Positions 27,152 through 36,026 of a stretch of 64,000 bases of DNA are shown piece by piece. Position 1 is the stretch's first letter; every line of letters begins with the position of its first letter. Location: the NCBI RefSeq assembly GCF_029203285.1, contig NZ_CP115669.1, forward strand, positions 62,001 to 126,000, read 5' to 3'. This DNA comes from Pseudomonas sp. PSE14 (GTDB taxonomy: Bacteria > Pseudomonadota > Gammaproteobacteria > Pseudomonadales > Pseudomonadaceae). A program made the translations under genes and the position numbers. A model generated the notes under the pieces. That model was given only the letters and a program-made list of their open reading frames with translations. It had not been told where the DNA came from and did no database searches.

Positions 27152-28384
27152 GTGAAGCCGCCACCTGAGGTCCCGGAAAATGCCCCGAGTGCGTTGGCTC
27201 CGTCACGGCTGATGCCGTGGCTGGTGCTGTGCATCTTTGCATTGTGCGTGATGCGCGGGCTGCGCTTTCCCAATCTGTGGACCTACACGCACTTCCTTTT
27301 CGACTACGAGTTCGGCTTTTCCCGGCGTGCGTTGTGGGGAGGCTTCCTGAGCCAGTTTGCCTCGCCCACGCTGCGCTCCTACGGATTTTTCAGTGCCCTG
27401 AGCTTCGCCCTGCTGCTGGCCAATCTCGCATTGCTGGCGGACAACCTTCGCCGCCTGGTTGCCTTCGGCGATTCACTGCTTACGGGTTGCGCACTCGTCT
27501 TCGCATCCAGCATGGCGGTTGTGATGCTGGCTCATACGATCGGCTACAACGAACAGGTCGGGCTGTTGGTGGCCTTGCTGACGCTGCGCATGCCGGCGTT
27601 TTGGCCGCGGCTCGTGTTCGCCTGGGCGGGCCTGACGATCGCGCTGTTGTTGCACGAGGCCACCTTGGTTCTGTTCTTTCCCTGCATCACTTTCGCGCTG
27701 GCGTTGGCAATGCCTCGTGAAAAGCCTTGGGTGGAATACCCAGCGCTGGGAGTCTTCTGCCTGTATGGCGTAGCCCTGGCGCTGTTCTTGTCGCGTTTCA
27801 TCCTCGATGCTGCGCAGATCGAGGCGATGCGTATTCATCTGGCGAGCCTTTCGCAATTACCGTTGCGCCCGGATGCGATCGAGGTCCTTGGACGTACCTC
27901 ATTCGCACAGATGAAGGTTATGGCAGCTGTCTGGACCAGTGGCATCGGTTGGTACCTGGAGTATCTGAAGTCTCTGCTGGTGACCTGGCCGGTGGGTGTC
28001 GTCCTGATCGTTGCGGCTGTTGTCCTTCTGAGGCGTCATGGGCTTGGGTTGCCCTGGAAACTCATGGCGGTTGGCGCGTGCGTTTCGCCGCTTCTGCTGT
28101 TGACCGTGGCGTATGACATTCATCGATTCAACGCACAAGCCGTAACCGCCGCTTTCCTGGTGCTGAGCGCCTGCGCTGGCCGCCTTGAACAGGTAGATGC
28201 GCCATCTGGCCGCTGGCTGGGGTTGCCGCTGTGGTGCGTGTTCCTGCTGTTTCTCAATGGTATGTCGTCGATCTATCTCTTCGAGGATTACCAGGTCCGC
28301 AGCTTTCCGTTCGCGGATGTCCTGAAATACCTTCAGGACCTGGCGTCAGGCCTACAACCGTTTCCCCCCATACCCCGCGGCTAG
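27152..28384 (+). CDS. Polytopic membrane protein, unknown (third gene of block)
   Basis: A 410-residue inner-membrane protein from GTG 27152, 3 bp after the previous stop, with about 10-11 hydrophobic segments. The first loop has FLFDYEFGFSRRALWGGFLS, including an acidic pair and an FSRR motif. The C-terminus is short and polar. It could be another GT-C-like transferase or a polymerase/flippase-type helper; I do not recognise the family. Its stop TAG lies in a CTAG that is also the stop of the opposing acyltransferase gene. Confidence 0.65.
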   Translation: MKPPPEVPENAPSALAPSRLMPWLVLCIFALCVMRGLRFPNLWTYTHFLFDYEFGFSRRALWGGFLSQFASPTLRSYGFFSALSFALLLANLALLADNLRRLVAFGDSLLTGCALVFASSMAVVMLAHTIGYNEQVGLLVALLTLRMPAFWPRLVFAWAGLTIALLLHEATLVLFFPCITFALALAMPREKPWVEYPALGVFCLYGVALALFLSRFILDAAQIEAMRIHLASLSQLPLRPDAIEVLGRTSFAQMKVMAAVWTSGIGWYLEYLKSLLVTWPVGVVLIVAAVVLLRRHGLGLPWKLMAVGACVSPLLLLTVAYDIHRFNAQAVTAAFLVLSACAGRLEQVDAPSGRWLGLPLWCVFLLFLNGMSSIYLFEDYQVRSFPFADVLKYLQDLASGLQPFPPIPRG

Positions 28385-29430
28385 ACATTCGCTTGCGGTG
28401 CTTGCGCCATGCTCTGGAAACCGCGCCGCTGCAGCCGATAGTCGTCGATCACGGCCTGCAGTCTCACCAGCAGCCCTGAGATGCCCAGACAGATCGCAAT
28501 GGCCAGTGGAATTCTCAGACCGCTTTGACCCTGCCCGCCAACCAGCTTCTCGCACAAGAAGAACGCCAGGAAATGGCTGATGAAGATGGGGTAGGCGAGG
28601 CGCCCCAGGTAGTAGTCAGCGACCTTGATCCAGCCATCAGGGGTCGTCTTCAACGCGGCAGAGACTAAGGGCCAGGCCAGCACGGCTCCGAGCAGTACCT
28701 CCATTGCGTGGAGATTGGCGAATAGTCGGAATGTAGGGGCGATGATCAGCAGCATGATCAGGTAGATGGCCCACGCCGCCTGTGCTGCGCGCTGATAGTA
28801 GATGTCCGAGCCCTTGGCGTAGGCACAGCCCATAAGGAAGAAAGCCAGTACGCCGAAAATGAATCGGTAGCCGAAGTTGTCGCTGTTGAATGCGCCACTG
28901 CTGAAGAATAACGCGCCGACCTGGATCGACAAGGTTAGGCCGAACAGGATGATGAAGCCTCGCTTGGGCAGAAGAAAAATTACCGGCAACAGCAGGTAGA
29001 AATGGAATTCGCTGGCCAGCGACCAGGCCGGTGGAATGATTGGGTGCGGCAGCATGCTGTCGACGACCAACGGCGGAAACACATAGTTGGCAGGAAGCAG
29101 GGCCAGGTTGAGCGCTATCTTTTGCAGGCTGGGCTCCTGGTTCAGGAACAGGATGTGCTCGGCGGGACCGAGCCAGGCGATCGAGGCGAAACTAGCGAGC
29201 ACGACGACGGCATATTGTGGGAACAGCTTCAGCAGCCGGTCCGCATAGAACGTTCTGATCGGGGTGGGCGAGTGCCTTGCGAAACGCTGGTAACTGCGCT
29301 GCATCAGGTAGCCGCTGGTGAAATAGAACGTAATGACGGCGACTACCCCGGGGTTGAAGGTGAAGCCTGCGCCAGTTGTGTGCGAGAGCAGCACCAGGAT
29401 GGCCAGGATGAAGCGGGTGATACCCAGCAT
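28381..29430 (-). CDS. Membrane O-acyltransferase, acyltransferase-3 family (second)
   Basis: A 349-residue membrane protein with about 10 segments. It starts MLGITRFILAILVLLSHTTG, with R6 and H17 in the family's catalytic positions, then FYFTSGYLMQRSY. It is shorter than and clearly distinct from the acyltransferase at 22144. The gene is on the minus strand, convergent with the block's third membrane gene. It lies downstream of the GT-C-like gene at 29597, separated by 167 bp holding a coding remnant. A candidate to acetylate the same glycan. Confidence 0.83.
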   Translation of the reverse strand: MLGITRFILAILVLLSHTTGAGFTFNPGVVAVITFYFTSGYLMQRSYQRFARHSPTPIRTFYADRLLKLFPQYAVVVLASFASIAWLGPAEHILFLNQEPSLQKIALNLALLPANYVFPPLVVDSMLPHPIIPPAWSLASEFHFYLLLPVIFLLPKRGFIILFGLTLSIQVGALFFSSGAFNSDNFGYRFIFGVLAFFLMGCAYAKGSDIYYQRAAQAAWAIYLIMLLIIAPTFRLFANLHAMEVLLGAVLAWPLVSAALKTTPDGWIKVADYYLGRLAYPIFISHFLAFFLCEKLVGGQGQSGLRIPLAIAICLGISGLLVRLQAVIDDYRLQRRGFQSMAQAPQANV

Positions 29431-29458
29431 GCTTGCTCCCGTTGTCTTGTTGTTATGC

Positions 29459-29596
29459 CTATAGCCGCAGCAGGCTGATGCGATGGATCGTCAGGTTACC
29501 CGTCGCGCCAAGGCGGTTGCGGACTTCCGTTTCACGGTACTGATCGCTGGCGAGCACGGCACCCATCACTTCCCGCTTGCCGTCGGTGTCGGCCAG
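29459..29596 (-). pseudogene. 45-codon coding-like remnant directly after the 29597 stop codon
   Basis: Immediately past the TGA of the GT-C-like gene the same frame stays open for 45 codons to a TAG at 29459-29461. Translation starts LADTDGKREVMGAVLASDQY and ends RNRLGATGNLTIHRISLLRL. The residue pattern looks like real protein (a KREVMGAVLASDQYRE stretch resembling DUF4214-type helices and a final beta strand). It has no start codon of its own with a ribosome site. Either a lost neighbour's C-terminus remains here or the TGA is a recent nonsense change; the first is more likely because the upstream domain looks complete. Confidence 0.4.
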
Positions 29597-31285
29597 TCAT
29601 TCCAGGCTCAGCGTCCGGAGTGCCATGGCCAGGATCCTCGGGTCGGCAGACGGCGGGCGATGAGCATCGGGAAGCTCGAACGTCAGTGTGTTGAGGCCGG
29701 CAGTCAGTTGCTCCGGCGCTACCTTGAGTTCGATGACCTGATTGGGGCCGCTCCATACGCCTTGCCCAAGCACTGTGCCGTTCAGGCTGATCGTCAATCT
29801 CTGCTGCCCCAGGAAGTCGGCCTTCAGGCGTACCTGGGCGGGAAGGGCGTTTGGCCCGGCATATTGGAAGAGAATCTCGGCCCGTGGTCCGTCGGTCCAG
29901 CGGAATTCCGGTTCTGCCGTCGAGAAGCCTACGAAGCCGACCTTGTCTGACTGGAAGTCCAGGTCGAAAGCCCTGGGCAAGGGCTCGATACTGCGCATCT
30001 GGAACTCGACGAGACGCGCCTTGTGCCGCGACGGGGAGTTCAGGAACTGCGGGTACTCCCAGTTGAAGAGGTACTCAGGGTGCTCGTCGATGTTCGGCTC
30101 CACGTTCCATCGAGCCGTATAGGGGTTGTACAAGCCTTGCCAGGTATTCACGAAGATGGCGAAGACGCCCAGTACGAGGAGCGGCACATACAGCCAGCGG
30201 CGCCACTCCCGGGCCAGTGCAAGGCTTGCGAACATTCCCGCGAAGAGACCTGGCAGCACATCGACCATGAGGCGCGGGCCATAGGACCAGCCAGCCCACC
30301 AATGGGGGAACCTCGAGATGACGATCCAGTGCGTGATGGGCCATGCCAGGGCGATCAGCAAGAGCAGGCGATAGCGCCGGGCGCGGATTGCCATTGCCGG
30401 CAGGAGCAACAGGGGCAGCAGCAGGAACGGTGAGTAGACCAAGAGGCCCCTGGCCGGGCTCAGCAGGTTGCCGTACAGCGCAGTGCCCGGGCTGTCATTC
30501 TTCAACCGGGAGGGCAGGTAGTAATCGGGCAACCACTGGGCGAGTTCGTGGAAACTCCAGGCGCAGAACAGCAGCAGCGAAAGCGCAAGGGCGGCCCCGG
30601 CCTTCAGCGCCGCGCGTGGTTGCCGGTGCAGGAGATACAGCAGGAGGAAAGGGGCGAGCAGGGCAAGGGTGGGGCGGCAGAAGTAGGCGAGGAACAGGCT
30701 GACGCCAATGGCGACGCTGACCAGGGTGTCGTTCGCAGGCATTTTCCTGAGCGCCAGGTAGATGGCGAGGCTTGCGAAGAACACGGCGAAATCATGGGAC
30801 CAGAGTGCGGTGGCCAGCATGCTGGCGTAGGAGCTTCCGAGCCAGCACAAGAGTGCGAGCAGATAACTGCTGCGTCGGTCCAGGAACAGGCGTGCGGTCC
30901 GGTACAACAGCATGAGGATGCCCGCGGCACAAAGGCCCGCCAGGGCTATCTGCATTGCGCCCTCATGGTTGACCATGTCCACGCCTAGCGCGTTGGCCAG
31001 TCCAACGGCGGGTGCGCTGAGTACAGCGCTACCCAAGGGAAAGAAGTAGTAGAAGTGATCGTTCTTCTGCTGGACTACATAGCCGTAGCGCTGCAGTACC
31101 GAGCTGCCATAGCTGTCGAGGCGCATCTCGCCATGCTGGGCCAGGGCCTGGCTCAACAACAAGGTGCCACGTGGGTCGCTGGTGGTGTTGCGATTCTGTG
31201 CGGTCAGTACGATACACAGGACCAGAGCGCCAGCCAGCATCCAGAGCGCATGACGAAAAAGGTTGATGGACGCGTTGTTGTTCAT
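29597..31285 (-). CDS. Polytopic GT-C-like glycosyltransferase with periplasmic beta domain
   Basis: A 562-residue protein. The first loop after TM1 has NTTSDPRGTLLLSQALAQHG, with D37 where GT-C enzymes keep an acidic residue. About 10 membrane segments follow to near residue 415. A soluble C-terminal domain of about 140 residues rich in beta strands (for example VRLKADFLGQQRLTISLNG, ending ILAMALRTLSLE) looks like a carbohydrate-binding module. It is minus strand, upstream of the acyltransferase and divergent from rmd. Donor and acceptor unknown. An in-frame coding-like tail follows its stop. Confidence 0.7.
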   Translation of the reverse strand: MNNNASINLFRHALWMLAGALVLCIVLTAQNRNTTSDPRGTLLLSQALAQHGEMRLDSYGSSVLQRYGYVVQQKNDHFYYFFPLGSAVLSAPAVGLANALGVDMVNHEGAMQIALAGLCAAGILMLLYRTARLFLDRRSSYLLALLCWLGSSYASMLATALWSHDFAVFFASLAIYLALRKMPANDTLVSVAIGVSLFLAYFCRPTLALLAPFLLLYLLHRQPRAALKAGAALALSLLLFCAWSFHELAQWLPDYYLPSRLKNDSPGTALYGNLLSPARGLLVYSPFLLLPLLLLPAMAIRARRYRLLLLIALAWPITHWIVISRFPHWWAGWSYGPRLMVDVLPGLFAGMFASLALAREWRRWLYVPLLVLGVFAIFVNTWQGLYNPYTARWNVEPNIDEHPEYLFNWEYPQFLNSPSRHKARLVEFQMRSIEPLPRAFDLDFQSDKVGFVGFSTAEPEFRWTDGPRAEILFQYAGPNALPAQVRLKADFLGQQRLTISLNGTVLGQGVWSGPNQVIELKVAPEQLTAGLNTLTFELPDAHRPPSADPRILAMALRTLSLE

Positions 31286-31701
31286 GTCGGAGGGAATCCC
31301 ATGGAACGATCGAGGTTCAGTCCAGGAATCCCCGCGTCATCCGGAGCGCGGTTCCACAACGTCTGCGATGTCAGATGTTCGCGCATGAGGTCGTCGTCAT
31401 TTTGTTTGGAATCATGGCGTCGCCGGTCATTTTTTATAATGGCTGAACGTTGGTTATCTGGTTGCGATCATCGGCAAAATCTGGTGGATTGTTGATTATT
31501 CTGCCAGCTGTATTCAGGGGTTTTCTTTTGCCGGAAAGTCGGCATGCTACAGCAGCGCTTTCCCATCGAATACCAAGAAGGCGCTGCTGATACATCGAAA
31601 AGAGCCTTCGCTGCATGCACCCATGCTTCATGCGGATCGAGTGACTGGCCAGTCAGCCATTAATGGCTTCTTTCCTTCAAAACAATCAGAGAGACTGCCC
31701 C
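31286..31701. other. Intergenic region between the GT-C gene and rmd
   Basis: About 415 bp, visibly less GC-rich than the genes around it. It must hold the divergent promoters for the 29597 gene and for the rmd-wbpZ operon. A TATAAT is present at 31435-31440 but without a convincing -35 at proper spacing. No JUMPstart-type element and no terminator seen. Confidence 0.5.
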
Positions 31702-32607
31702 TTGGACAAGCGACTACTCGTGACAGGGCTTTCCGGTTTTGTTGGCGCACATTTGCGTGCGTCTCTGCCGGCTGGATGGCGGCTGCTTGAGTTGCCGCGT
31801 GTGGATCTTCGCGATCCCGAAGGCTTCGACGCATACCTGCGGGATGGTCCACCGGACGCAGTGATCCACTTGGCCGGCCAGACCTTCGTGCCGCAGGCAT
31901 TCCGCGACCCGGCAGGAACGCTGCAAGTGAACGTACTGGGAACCCTGAACCTGCTGGAGTCGCTCAAACGGTGCGGTTTTTCCGGAGCCTTTCTCTATGT
32001 CAGCTCTGGAGATGTTTACGGCCAGGTGAGCGAGGAGCAATTGCCCATTACCGAGGAGCAGTTACCCAGGCCACGGAACCCCTATGGCGTCAGCAAGGTC
32101 GCGGCGGAGCTGTTGTGCCAGCAGTGGAGCTTCACCGAGTCGTGGCGCATGATGGTGGCACGCCCGTTCAACCATGTGGGGACGGGGCAGAAGGCGGATT
32201 TCGTCCTGCCCGCGGTGGCCAGGCAACTGGCGCGTATCCGGTGCGGCATGCAGGTCCCGCGTATCGAGGTTGGTGACATCGATGTCACCCGCGATTTCCT
32301 CGATGTCCGGGACGTGCTGGCGGCCTATTTTGCGCTGCTGGAGCATGGACGCAACGGCGAGGTATACAACGTCTGCTCGGGACAGGAGTCCCGGGTGCGC
32401 GACCTGATTGGCCGGATGGCTCGGCTGGCCGAGGTCGAACTGGAGATTTGCCAGGATCCGCAGCGTCTGCGGCGCGCGGAACAACGTCGGGTCCGTGGCA
32501 GCCATGCGAAGCTTGGGCAAGAGACAGGATGGGCGCCAGTGATCAGTATGGAGCAGACGCTCCGGGATATTCTGGCGGACTGGGATGTCAGGGTGTTGCA
32601 GGAGTAA
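31702..32607 (+). CDS. rmd: GDP-6-deoxy-D-lyxo-4-hexulose (GDP-4-keto-6-deoxymannose) reductase
   Basis: A short-chain dehydrogenase of about 301 residues that reduces GDP-4-keto-6-deoxy-D-mannose to GDP-D-rhamnose. The nucleotide motif GLSGFVG is at 9-15 and the catalytic Y-x3-K, NPYGVSK, at about 127-132, with conserved SSGDVYG before it. I prefer TTG 31702, which has AGAGAG upstream and begins DKRLLVTGLSG as family members do. ATG 31663 would add 13 residues but has no ribosome site. It is the first gene of the rhamnan operon and precedes gmd by 209 bp. Confidence 0.88.
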   Translation: MDKRLLVTGLSGFVGAHLRASLPAGWRLLELPRVDLRDPEGFDAYLRDGPPDAVIHLAGQTFVPQAFRDPAGTLQVNVLGTLNLLESLKRCGFSGAFLYVSSGDVYGQVSEEQLPITEEQLPRPRNPYGVSKVAAELLCQQWSFTESWRMMVARPFNHVGTGQKADFVLPAVARQLARIRCGMQVPRIEVGDIDVTRDFLDVRDVLAAYFALLEHGRNGEVYNVCSGQESRVRDLIGRMARLAEVELEICQDPQRLRRAEQRRVRGSHAKLGQETGWAPVISMEQTLRDILADWDVRVLQE

Positions 32608-32795
32608 GTCCTTCGCTGTGGGGGAAGGGCCTGGGCCAGGTGACTGCCAATCACCAGTGATATCGGTCGCGGAAGCGCCACGAGCGTGCAATGGCCGACA
32701 GTAGTAATGCTCCACTCGGAGACCATGAAGGGCATACCCCGCCTGGCAGGGAATCCGGAATAACTAAAATCAACTCGCAGACCATGATTCTGTGA

Positions 32796-33788
<993 letters not shown>

Positions 33789-33791
33789 GCC

Positions 33792-35228
33792 ATGCTCATT
33801 CCCGTCATTCTCTCCGGTGGCGCCGGTACACGGCTGTGGCCGGTATCCCGCGAAGGTCAGCCGAAACCCTTCATGGCAATGCCCGATGGGCAGTCCCTGC
33901 TCAACAAGACCTATCGGCGCGCGGCTGGCCTACTGGGTGGCGACGGGAGCATCGTCACGGTGACCAACCGCGACTACTACTTCCAGAGCAAGGACCATTT
34001 TCAGGCCGCCAAGCTGCGTCAGCGCGGCCACTTCATCCTCGAGCCGACTGGGCGCAATACGGCACCCGCCATCGCGGTCGCGGCCTTGGCGCTGCGTGCG
34101 ATGTACGGCGATGACGTGACCATGGTGGTGATGCCGGCGGATCATCTGATCCGCGATGTCGAGGCGTTCGCCAACGCCGTGGAACACGCGGTCGAACTGG
34201 CTGCACAGGGGCGACTGGTGACCTTCGGTGTAGTCCCCACCTCGCCGGAGACCGGTTTCGGCTACATCGAGACCGGAGACGCGCTGGACGCCAAGGGCGG
34301 CAGCACGGTGAAACGCTTCGTCGAAAAGCCCGATCTGGATACCGCCAGGCAGTTTCTCCAGGCCGGCACCTTCCTCTGGAACTCGGGAATGTTCTGCTTC
34401 ACCGTCGGCACCTTCATCAGCGAGCTGGAAAAGCATGCGCCCCAGATGTTGGCGCAAGCCATCGACTGCCAACTGGCGAGCCAGCCGGAGGAGATGGGCA
34501 ATGTGGTCCAGCAGGAGCTGCCGCACGAGCATTTCTGCAACCTGGAAGACATCTCCATCGACTATGCGCTGATGGAGCGTTCCGATCGTGTCGCCGTCGT
34601 ACCCGCGACCTTCGACTGGAGCGACATCGGCTCCTGGACCGCCATGAGTACGCTGGTGGACGCGGACGCCGACAACAATCGCGCGGCCGGTAACGCCATC
34701 TTCGTCGATAGTCGGGACAACTATGTGCAGAGCGAGGGGCGTCTGATCGCCACCGTGGGCGTCGAGGGGCTTATCGTGGTCGAAACCGCCGACGCCATCC
34801 TGGTCGCTCGCGCGGATCGGGCCCAGGACGTCCGCAAGGTGGTCAAGCAGCTCAAGGACAGCGAGAACGAGGCATACCGCCTGCACCGCACCGTGAGCCG
34901 ACCCTGGGGTACCTACACCGTCCTGGAAGAGGGACCCCGGTTCAAGATCAAACGCATCGTAGTCAAGTCCGGGGCGTCGTTATCGCTGCAGATGCACCAT
35001 CACCGCAGTGAGCATTGGGTCGTGGTGCAGGGTATGGCGAAGGTCACCAACGGCGAGTCCGTACGCCTGGTGAACAGCAACGAATCGACCTACATCCCCG
35101 CAGGGCATCGTCATCGCCTGGAGAACCCGGGTGTGATCGATCTGGTGATGATCGAGGTGCAGAGCGGCGAGTACCTGGGCGAGGACGACATCGTCCGCTT
35201 CGAGGATATCTACGGAAGGGCGCGCTAG
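33792..35228 (+). CDS. wbpW: Mannose-1-phosphate guanylyltransferase / mannose-6-phosphate isomerase
   Basis: A 478-residue type II phosphomannose isomerase / GDP-mannose pyrophosphorylase. The N-terminal nucleotidyltransferase signature SGGAGTRLWPVSREGQPKP is at 8-26, and FVEKPDLDTA is mid-domain. The C-terminal cupin isomerase domain (QMHHHRSEHWVVVQG near residue 400) carries metal-binding histidines. It makes the GDP-mannose used by Gmd. Homologues include WbpW, AlgA and PslB; position between gmd and wzm identifies it as WbpW. Confidence 0.92.
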   Translation: MLIPVILSGGAGTRLWPVSREGQPKPFMAMPDGQSLLNKTYRRAAGLLGGDGSIVTVTNRDYYFQSKDHFQAAKLRQRGHFILEPTGRNTAPAIAVAALALRAMYGDDVTMVVMPADHLIRDVEAFANAVEHAVELAAQGRLVTFGVVPTSPETGFGYIETGDALDAKGGSTVKRFVEKPDLDTARQFLQAGTFLWNSGMFCFTVGTFISELEKHAPQMLAQAIDCQLASQPEEMGNVVQQELPHEHFCNLEDISIDYALMERSDRVAVVPATFDWSDIGSWTAMSTLVDADADNNRAAGNAIFVDSRDNYVQSEGRLIATVGVEGLIVVETADAILVARADRAQDVRKVVKQLKDSENEAYRLHRTVSRPWGTYTVLEEGPRFKIKRIVVKSGASLSLQMHHHRSEHWVVVQGMAKVTNGESVRLVNSNESTYIPAGHRHRLENPGVIDLVMIEVQSGEYLGEDDIVRFEDIYGRAR

Positions 35229-36026
35229 ATGTTGTTGGCTGTTTCGCGTTCGGTCTGGTCCTATCGAGGCTTCATCGTTGGCAGCGTAAAGCGCGAGTTC
35301 CAGGCGCGATACCGAAATTCCATGCTGGGCGCCCTGTGGACGGTGCTTAACCCATTGGCGATGATCCTGGTCTACACCGTGATCTTTTCCCAGGTCATGC
35401 GCGCTCGTTTGCCGGGTGTGGATGATGGCCTTGCCTACAGCGTGTTCCTCTGCGCCGGACTGCTCACCTGGGGACTGTTCGGCGAGATCGTCGGACGCAG
35501 CCTGACGATGTTCCTGGATAATGCCAACCTGCTGAAGAAGCTGAACTTCCCGCGCATCTGCCTGCCGCTGATCGTCATCCTTAATGCAGGGGTCAATTTC
35601 GCGATCATCCTGGCGATTTTCCTCGGCTTTCTGACGATCACGGGACGATTGCCGGGCATCGCCCTGGTTGCATTGCCGGCATTGCTGGCGATTCAACTGC
35701 TGTTCGCTGCCGGTCTGGGGATGGTGCTGGGTATCCTGAATGTCTTTTTCCGTGATGTCGGACAGTTTTTCGGCATCGCCCTGCAGTTCTGGTTCTGGCT
35801 GACTCCCATCGTCTACCCGCTGTCGATCCTGCCGCAGGGTATCCGTGCGTTGGTCGAACTCAATCCCATGACCGCGTTGATGCACGCCTACCAGGAACTC
35901 TTCCTCAAAGGCGCCTGGCCCGAATGGTCGAGCCTGCTGCCCGTTGCCGTGCTGGGGTTGCTGCTGTGCGTGTGCGGCATGGCGTTGTTCCGTGCTCGCT
36001 CGGGCGAGATGGTGGATGAGCTCTGA
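35229..36026 (+). CDS. wzm: ABC-2 type O-polysaccharide exporter, membrane subunit
   Basis: A 265-residue permease with six membrane segments. It starts with the ABC-2 type amphipathic stretch VKREFQARYRNSMLGALWTV (about 22-41), typical of Wzm/KpsM-like exporters. The C-terminal part includes WFWLTPIVYPLSILP. It partners the ATPase encoded next, whose start overlaps its stop by 1 base. It moves undecaprenyl-diphosphate-linked D-rhamnan across the inner membrane. Confidence 0.93.
   Translation: MLLAVSRSVWSYRGFIVGSVKREFQARYRNSMLGALWTVLNPLAMILVYTVIFSQVMRARLPGVDDGLAYSVFLCAGLLTWGLFGEIVGRSLTMFLDNANLLKKLNFPRICLPLIVILNAGVNFAIILAIFLGFLTITGRLPGIALVALPALLAIQLLFAAGLGMVLGILNVFFRDVGQFFGIALQFWFWLTPIVYPLSILPQGIRALVELNPMTALMHAYQELFLKGAWPEWSSLLPVAVLGLLLCVCGMALFRARSGEMVDEL

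Noticed and set aside
29483-29950. 155-codon plus-strand frame across the GT-C gene's end
   Set aside because: It is antisense to the GT-C C-terminal domain and the coding-like remnant; no ribosome site.
31435-31440. TATAAT as the rmd promoter
   Set aside because: No acceptable -35 at 16-18 bp; mentioned only in the intergenic note.
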